From Moelleriella libera RCEF 2490 (taxonomy: Eukaryota > Ascomycota > Sordariomycetes > Hypocreales > Clavicipitaceae): a DNA stretch of 64,000 nucleotides. Below the pieces are notes generated by a model that searched no databases, was not told the DNA's origin, and saw nothing but the letters and a program-made list of their open reading frames with translations. Both the position numbers and the translations under genes were made by a program. Numbering within the stretch: the stretch's first letter is position 1; each line of letters opens with the position of its first letter. Shown piece after piece: positions 58,669 to 64,000 of this stretch. Location of the stretch: the NCBI GenBank assembly GCA_001636675.1, contig AZGY01000001.1:2449974-2513973 (forward strand). Reading direction: 5' to 3'.

Positions 58669-60114
58669 CCTTGCATCATTTCTGACGTGGACGATAGACG
58701 GCGATGCCGAGCGGTAGACCCTCCATGAGCAAGACAAGCAGACCAGAAATTCGCTCATTAAGCTCTATTTAATCTACTGAACTGGCTGAGGCCGGTTTGT
58801 GGGAGGGAAAATGGACACGATTCTGCATCCTGGCACAGAGCTTGCCTCCGATCTCTCTTGAAGCTCTGCAGAAGGCTGTGTGCCGTGGGCGCCACGTTCG
58901 CGATGACACCTGCGCGAGCATGAATTGGTGGCAATGGCCGGTTCAAACCCAGCGGACAACATGAAACACAAGGCGCATTGATATTTTGTCTATTTATGCA
59001 TAGGAAGGGAGACCAGATGCGAAACGCACTATACCTCTGCTGTTCGCCCAAATTACGCTGTTGGTCATGGCCCTCCGCCGAGGTTTTTTTTCTTATTCTT
59101 TCCTTCAGGTACGGGACAGCATGATCCCTGGCGTTTTCCCCTCATTCAGGGCATCGCGGAAGCGGCCGTGCTTTTGCGACAGAGATGCTACATTATGTTA
59201 CATTTTTTCCCGCGCGTTTCCTGTTGATGGATTTTTGTCTCTTGCGAGCAGCCGCGTTGGTAGTCGGGAGATAGTTGTTGCAAAATGTCATTACTGTCGG
59301 TGAGTTTGCTCCGATGTGGTGACCAGGCCGGGAATAATGAACCGGGACCTCGCTTGCAACATAGTGCTCGGACGAGATAGCCCGGCGACGATGAGACTGG
59401 CTGCGCAGGCAGCAATGCTTGCCGTGCGGCACGGGGAGTTCCGGGGCTCGCCCGACTGTGAGGCCGTTGTCAGTCTTTGCAGCAAGGCCAACAACACGCA
59501 CACGACGGTACGGGCCAAGGCACGTATATATATACAGCTGGATCGCGAGCTGCCCATTCCAGCTCTCACGATGGCCATGGACATGACGAGAGGATAAAAA
59601 TAACATACAAGTCATTGCAGAACAATCCCTTTGGAGCCATATCCCTCAAACGAGACAAAGTGCACAAGGCAGATCGATTATCATGTCCGTTCGGGTGCAG
59701 GCGGGACAGTGCTATGGACCTGAGGAGATGCCGCACATATATTCTCATCTCATCCCAAGAGGTTTCTCGACCCACGATCCGCCCAAGGTCACAGGATGCG
59801 CCCCCCCCCCCTGGCCGGCCAGGCTTTTGCCCTCTGCACTTCTCTCCGAAGACGTTCAATACTTGCTATTGGCTCACGAGAGAAAGCACCTTCATCTTCA
59901 GAGTCAATTGTCACGATGCTTCTATTCTCCACCCTCCTCCTTTCGCAGATTCGACGTGATCAACACGCGGATCGAATCCATCAATAGCCGTCGCACATTG
60001 GCTGATTTGCTGCCACTTGCTCAGAGCACCCATGCATCAAAAAGGCTGTATTCTATCGAATGTTTAATCGATCATATCTATAGGTAATAAGGATGTCTTG
60101 TGGATTAGCTATTT
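58669..60114. other. Convergent intergenic region
   Basis: No supported gene. A C-run at 59802-59811 and a TATATATA tract near 59527 are present. A GGTTCAAACCC word at 58934 resembles a tRNA B box, but no matching A box or cloverleaf surrounds it. Confidence 0.4.
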
Positions 60115-61522
60115 TTAAGGCTTTTCCTTGCCCATCTTGCTCGCCAAACCAACCCTGTTAGCACCAAAATCAAACGCCGCGTGGACAGCGTGCAGGAAGA
60201 CATCGCCAAGCAAGGCATCCGTTGGGAATGAAGGTTCGCTCTGCAGGCCCCCCCAGCAGAACCCCGAATCCTCAACGGCAGTGTAATTCATCATCTTGCC
60301 TGGCACGTGAATCTCATGCCCACCGCCAAGGTCAAACGCCAATTGAGGCAGAGACGTCAAGTTACATGGAAACATGTACGCTTTCTCCTTACGCTGCCAG
60401 GCCTCCATACGGCTACCGGGGACAGAGGCCCAATAGCGATCAACGAGTGCGCGAGGAAGATACATGAGGCTTGTGCCCGTATCCAGAGTCGCTGTAAAAG
60501 GTAAACTGTGCCACGAACCCTGCACCAACGTCCGATTGAGAGAGAAATCCCAGTAGGCGCTCTTTGGATGCGCATTTAACCACGTGAACTCTTTGTCATC
60601 TGGCGCCGTGTAGTGCCCAAAGGTGAACCTGGACGATGCGTTTCGGCGCAGATCTACGCCAATGACCGGCCGATCAAGTTGCTTCCACAGTTCTGAGAGA
60701 AAATTCTCCGTGGGTGGCACGATGCTGGTCAGCAACGATCGGGCGAGGCCCATAATACCACTGATGTCGGGATCGTATCGGAGGTCATCGCTGACATTAT
60801 CCGCTACTTGAATCGAGGCCTGGAGCGAGAATGACGACATGTTCAGCATGTCACGGTATACAGAGCCTTCTACAGAACTTCCGTCTACTATGTGTTCGGT
60901 CGATACCCGTTCGCGCAGACGTCAGCAGTTTCTCTTTCACGAAGGCCCTGGCTTCAGCCATTGCTGAGGTGTACTCACGGTATTTAGTTTCCCAAGTCGC
61001 ATTGGGTACCTGTTTCGCTGTAGTCGACAAATTCACGTTAAACCGCGGCGCCACAGACTGAATGAAGCCAGCGTCATCATCTGCTAACACCTGCTGGACC
61101 CAACTAAGACAAGTCGTCTCATGTCAGTACGCGGCATGACACTGAACAGGGCCATGTCCTCAAATGGGCGCGAAGGAAACTGACAAGTCCGGCGAGCCAG
61201 TGTCGAGCAATATGTTCACTTTCTGCGGAGGTGTTCCCAAGAACAGTTCCGACATGTACCCTATGCCGCCACGAACCGGCACGGCATAGAGCAAACCGTC
61301 CGTCCCTTTCGTAAGTTAGATTTTCCTCTCTACCTTTCCAGGGATGACACAATCACCTCCATCAGACACTGAGTTTGTTACCGGAGACAATCCGTGGCGA
61401 GATCCCCAACGAGCACGCGCCGAAAGCATGGCAAGTGTAAAGTTTCGCTCCCCCAATTTGGTAACGGGCAGGGAGACCTGAGCAAGAGCCGTGGCGGCCA
61501 GCAAGATGATTAACTTCATCAT
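60115..61522 (-). CDS. Secreted pepsin-type aspartic protease (peptidase A1)
   Basis: Predicted exons are 61522-61357, 61305-61185, 61103-60979 and 60887-60115 (394 aa). Introns of 51, 81 and 91 nt are phase-consistent. The first intron removes an in-frame TAA. An N-terminal signal peptide (MMKLIILLAATALAQ) leads into a short pro-region (KLGERNFTLAMLSARARWG). Both catalytic aspartates are present: D90 in LLDTGSPDFW and D273 in TLDTGTSLMYLP. The flap reads KYLDGSSVEGSVYRD, keeping the Tyr and DGS. Cysteines near the C-terminus (FPCNLT, GFCWGG) should form the usual disulphide. The tail is basic with no clear GPI signal. Such enzymes act outside the cell or in the vacuole at low pH. The first of two adjacent ATGs at 61522 was used. 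Confidence 0.88.
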
Positions 61523-62582
61523 GATTTCAAGCTTCTTTGAGGTTTTGGCTAGCCACGTAACAGGTCGATAAACAAAGCAGTGTGCGGATGATGAACAAAA
61601 AGTAGCAAGCTCTCGCCGTGGACAGCTGGAGGAGTGAATGAGTGAAAGGGCAGTCGCCACCGGCTGCCGAAACTCCTCCTCGGCTGATTCACTCGGCGCA
61701 GCTCGGTGGCACCTCGCTTTTTCGACTCAAAAAACAAACATGATCCCCTTGGTGCCCCCTTCTCCTTGCTCAGCTTGCCCTTTTGACGCATCTGGGGTTG
61801 GACCAGGCAAGCAAAGCGTGCTTAATGCCTGACTGTTTATTAGTCAAGATACCAATTCGTCTCGTGCCCGGCGAGATATTTTGTGGGAAGGAACGAAGCC
61901 TCGGTTGTGGGTAGTCGTCTGGGACGACGCCGCAGCCCGCTGCCATGAGCAGTCCCTTGCGACTGCTCACGACGCAGCGACGATCTCGAAGTCCCAAGAT
62001 ACATCGTGCTCAGAAGCAATCATCCAGCAGTCGCTTCTACTGCGCTTTTCATCAATTGCTGAGATGAACGGTGATTACTTTGACAGGTAGTATCGGCCGT
62101 CCCGTTCGCGCCACCCTGATCTGTAGAATCCAAAGTGGCAACTTCGGGACGTCATCTGTCACGCAGAACACGAGTCTCATTTTCTAAGCTCTCCAGGTAG
62201 AGGGTCTGGATGCAAGTCGCAATCGAGCACGGTGTCTCACGAGTCCCGACACTTTTTTGCGTGACAGTCCCGGCAGAGGAGCCAAGCAACGGAAAGCGCC
62301 ATCCACATCCTCGAACGTATCAACTGAAGACGTGTTAGTCTGCGACTGCCGTTCGCTTTGATACGCGGCGAATGACGATATGACCGAGCATCCTCAGTAG
62401 GAGAACTTCAAGAACATGCACGTCCGGATCGAGCGTAAGCTTTCCAAGAATTGTCCCAGCACTCAGCGAGCAATTTGCCGTCCAAGGCTTTCCGGATTTA
62501 ACTAAAGTATCTGGACTTGCTGTTGGCAGCTGACGAGGGATTGATGCCTGCCAATAGCGACGCCAATGGGGCGCGTACGCCA
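61523..62582. other. Upstream region of the protease gene
   Basis: No supported gene. The first 150 bp hold the protease leader and promoter; the rest shows no coding signal. Confidence 0.4.
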
Positions 62583-63199
62583 ACGCAGACCACGATTTTA
62601 AACATACAGACCCAGACTAGGCCTAAAGCGGAGGAGGTATATATCCTTAGACTTTATTAGTAAAAGTATATCCTAAATTTTTATTATATAAAATATATAT
62701 AGTTAATTTAAACGCTTTTTTTTTATTAAGGCTATTATATTACTAAATTATACCACATAATTAAGTAGCTAGTCTTTAGAAGATAGTTACTCTGAGAAAA
62801 TAAGGGACTTGGCCTAGCACTATAATTTAGTATATATAAAGGAAGCTACCCTCCTTGAAGATATGGCCTGCTATTTGGAACTGTTTGAGGCTATTATGCC
62901 GGCTAAGGGGCTACTTGATGCACAGGCAGCGTAGCGTAGCGTTGTGCGGCGGCGATGTTCTGTGGCCTCGTTGTGCGGCGGCGATGTTCTGTGGCCTTGT
63001 TGTGCGGCGGCGATGTTCTGTGGCCTCGTTGTGCGGCGGCCTCATTGGACGGCCTAGTCACGTGGCCGCGTTATTCGTGATCTTGTGATTAATGTACGTG
63101 AAAATCTAGGATGTACTTTTACTAGCAAAGTCTAAGGAAAAGTACCTTAATTGCTTTAGGTTTAGTCTGGGTTTATATGTTTAAAATTAGGGTCTGCGT
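62583..63199. mobile_element. 617-bp inverted-repeat element with about 98-bp decayed ends
   Basis: The segment 62583-62680 aligns without gaps to the reverse complement of 63102-63199. Both start ACGCAGACC and share TTTTAAACATA, CCCAGACTA, CCTTAGACTTT and AGTAAAAGTA. The roughly 20 differences are mostly transitions, as expected from RIP. The interior is AT-rich on the left and contains a GC-rich tandem repeat (62941-63041). No transposase reading frame is seen and I found no clear target-site duplication, so it is probably a non-autonomous or degraded DNA transposon. Confidence 0.75.
62941..63041. repeat. 29-bp tandem repeat, three full units plus a partial
   Basis: The unit GTTGTGCGGCGGCGATGTTC followed by TGTGGCCTC occurs at 62941, 62970 and 62999 (with one substitution). 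A partial unit follows at 63028. It lies inside the inverted-repeat element and contrasts with its AT-rich arm. Confidence 0.92.
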
Positions 63200-64000
63200 G
63201 TTTACTTACTCCTGGCAGGGCACCATGTTCTTTATAGAGTTTAAACGGCGTCCGTGCCAACCATGCCGATCACGGGTTGCGCCAGGGTCCGTGCTGACCA
63301 AGGTCGAGGGCAACTGCATCGAGCATTCCTTGTCAGTCGCCGAGCCCATACACAATGCCACGTTGTCACCAAGAAGCGGCAGAGAGGCGGAAGAAGAGAC
63401 GGGTTGGAAGATGGAGAAAGGGCAGATCGTAGCACCTTCCGCCTTGGACCTAGCTGGGTCCCGCTATCGATACCCTGCGACTGCCGGCCGAGGGAAGCAG
63501 AAGTGCCGGCCGACGCGGGCTGTCAACCGATTGTTTGCAGCTGCCCCAGGCGGGTGGTTCGCCTACTTTCGTCATTGGCCCTCGCACTCGTACTCGCGCC
63601 CGCTCACGCCCTGAAGCCTCCCAGTTTTCTCTGTGCCGGTGACCCGAATTATCAATTTGGCGCCATGTCAGTTCGCCGACGTCCTTATGTTCTACACGAA
63701 ACGGACAGCGAAGCGCACGATGTGTGCATCTTCCGCTGGTCTGTTCCGTCTTACATACGATGGTGTCTTGTGGTGGTTCGGCCGCATCCCGAGCCAGCCA
63801 GCCAGCCAGCCCCGCCCCCCTCCCCGGGGAGAATTTGGTCCTCCTCTGCATGAACAAGGACCGTCTCAGTAGCTCCATCGGTCGAAGCGCACAAGCTGCA
63901 TGATGTTTGGTGAAGCTCGTGCGGCACGATGAGACGTTGTCTTTCTCGCTGCGGGAAGCCCGATAAAGAGGTGAGGCTTCCGGATGACAAGATCAAGTCT
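63200..64000. other. Right end of window
   Basis: Several overlapping frames (up to 199 codons, plus) have Arg/Pro-rich, non-protein-like composition, so no gene is called. A CCAG/CAGC run (63793-63815) is a simple repeat. A gene continuing beyond the edge cannot be excluded. Confidence 0.35.

Noticed and set aside
58934..58944. GGTTCAAACCC, tRNA B-box-like word
   Set aside because: No A box, anticodon arm or acceptor stem could be drawn around it.
61306..61356. In-frame TAA in the aspartic protease suggesting a pseudogene
   Set aside because: A 51-nt intron with CTAAC branch site and AAAG acceptor removes it, keeps phase and yields a sensible junction, so the gene is taken as intact.

Overview
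The window is nuclear DNA of a filamentous ascomycete (Pezizomycotina). Best guess is Sordariomycetes, probably Hypocreales, judged from protein resemblance rather than any search. Genes are spaced every few kb on both strands. Most introns are 48-150 nt with GTRNGN donors and CTRAY-like branch sites. Starts lie in CACCATGG-like contexts, and intergenic DNA is rich in CT tracts and microsatellites. There is no operon structure. The repeats show point differences that are nearly all transitions, as left by repeat-induced point mutation (RIP).

Layout, left to right. (1) 1-6.6 kb: the N-terminal part of a Q-rich, EDC4-like protein running off the left edge; a MITE-like element; a small cysteine-containing membrane protein (143 aa); a large membrane-anchored protein of the group annotated 'pathway-specific nitrogen regulator'. 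(2) 6.6-24.7 kb: gene-poor, with a small secreted Thr/Cys protein, a transferase-family acyltransferase (HxxxD), a seven-helix rhodopsin-domain protein, a second MITE with 61-bp inverted ends, and copies of a 56-bp GC-rich repeat. (3) 24.7-45.9 kb: an M1 aminopeptidase head-to-head with an HNH-domain protein, Tcp11/Sok1, a rhodanese-PTP phosphatase, a DUF1989 protein, and the proteasome ATPase Rpt6. (4) 46.5-48 kb: a 36-bp minisatellite and a RIP-marked relic region. (5) 48.2-50.8 kb: a divergent pair, a secreted prolyl-4-hydroxylase-like dioxygenase and an ER-retained PDI-like protein without catalytic cysteines. (6) 52.8-64 kb: a GT31-like glycosyltransferase with a C-terminal Cys-rich module, a small coiled-coil protein, a secreted pepsin-type protease, and a third inverted-repeat element.

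Most genes are housekeeping or widespread fungal families and are not functionally linked. The exception worth following is the P4H/PDI-like pair at 48242-50804. In animals, prolyl 4-hydroxylase alpha subunits work with PDI as beta subunit, and here the two relatives share a 333-bp intergenic promoter region. Exon borders were worked out by hand from splice signals, reading phase and protein continuity. They are predictions, and no homology search was possible.
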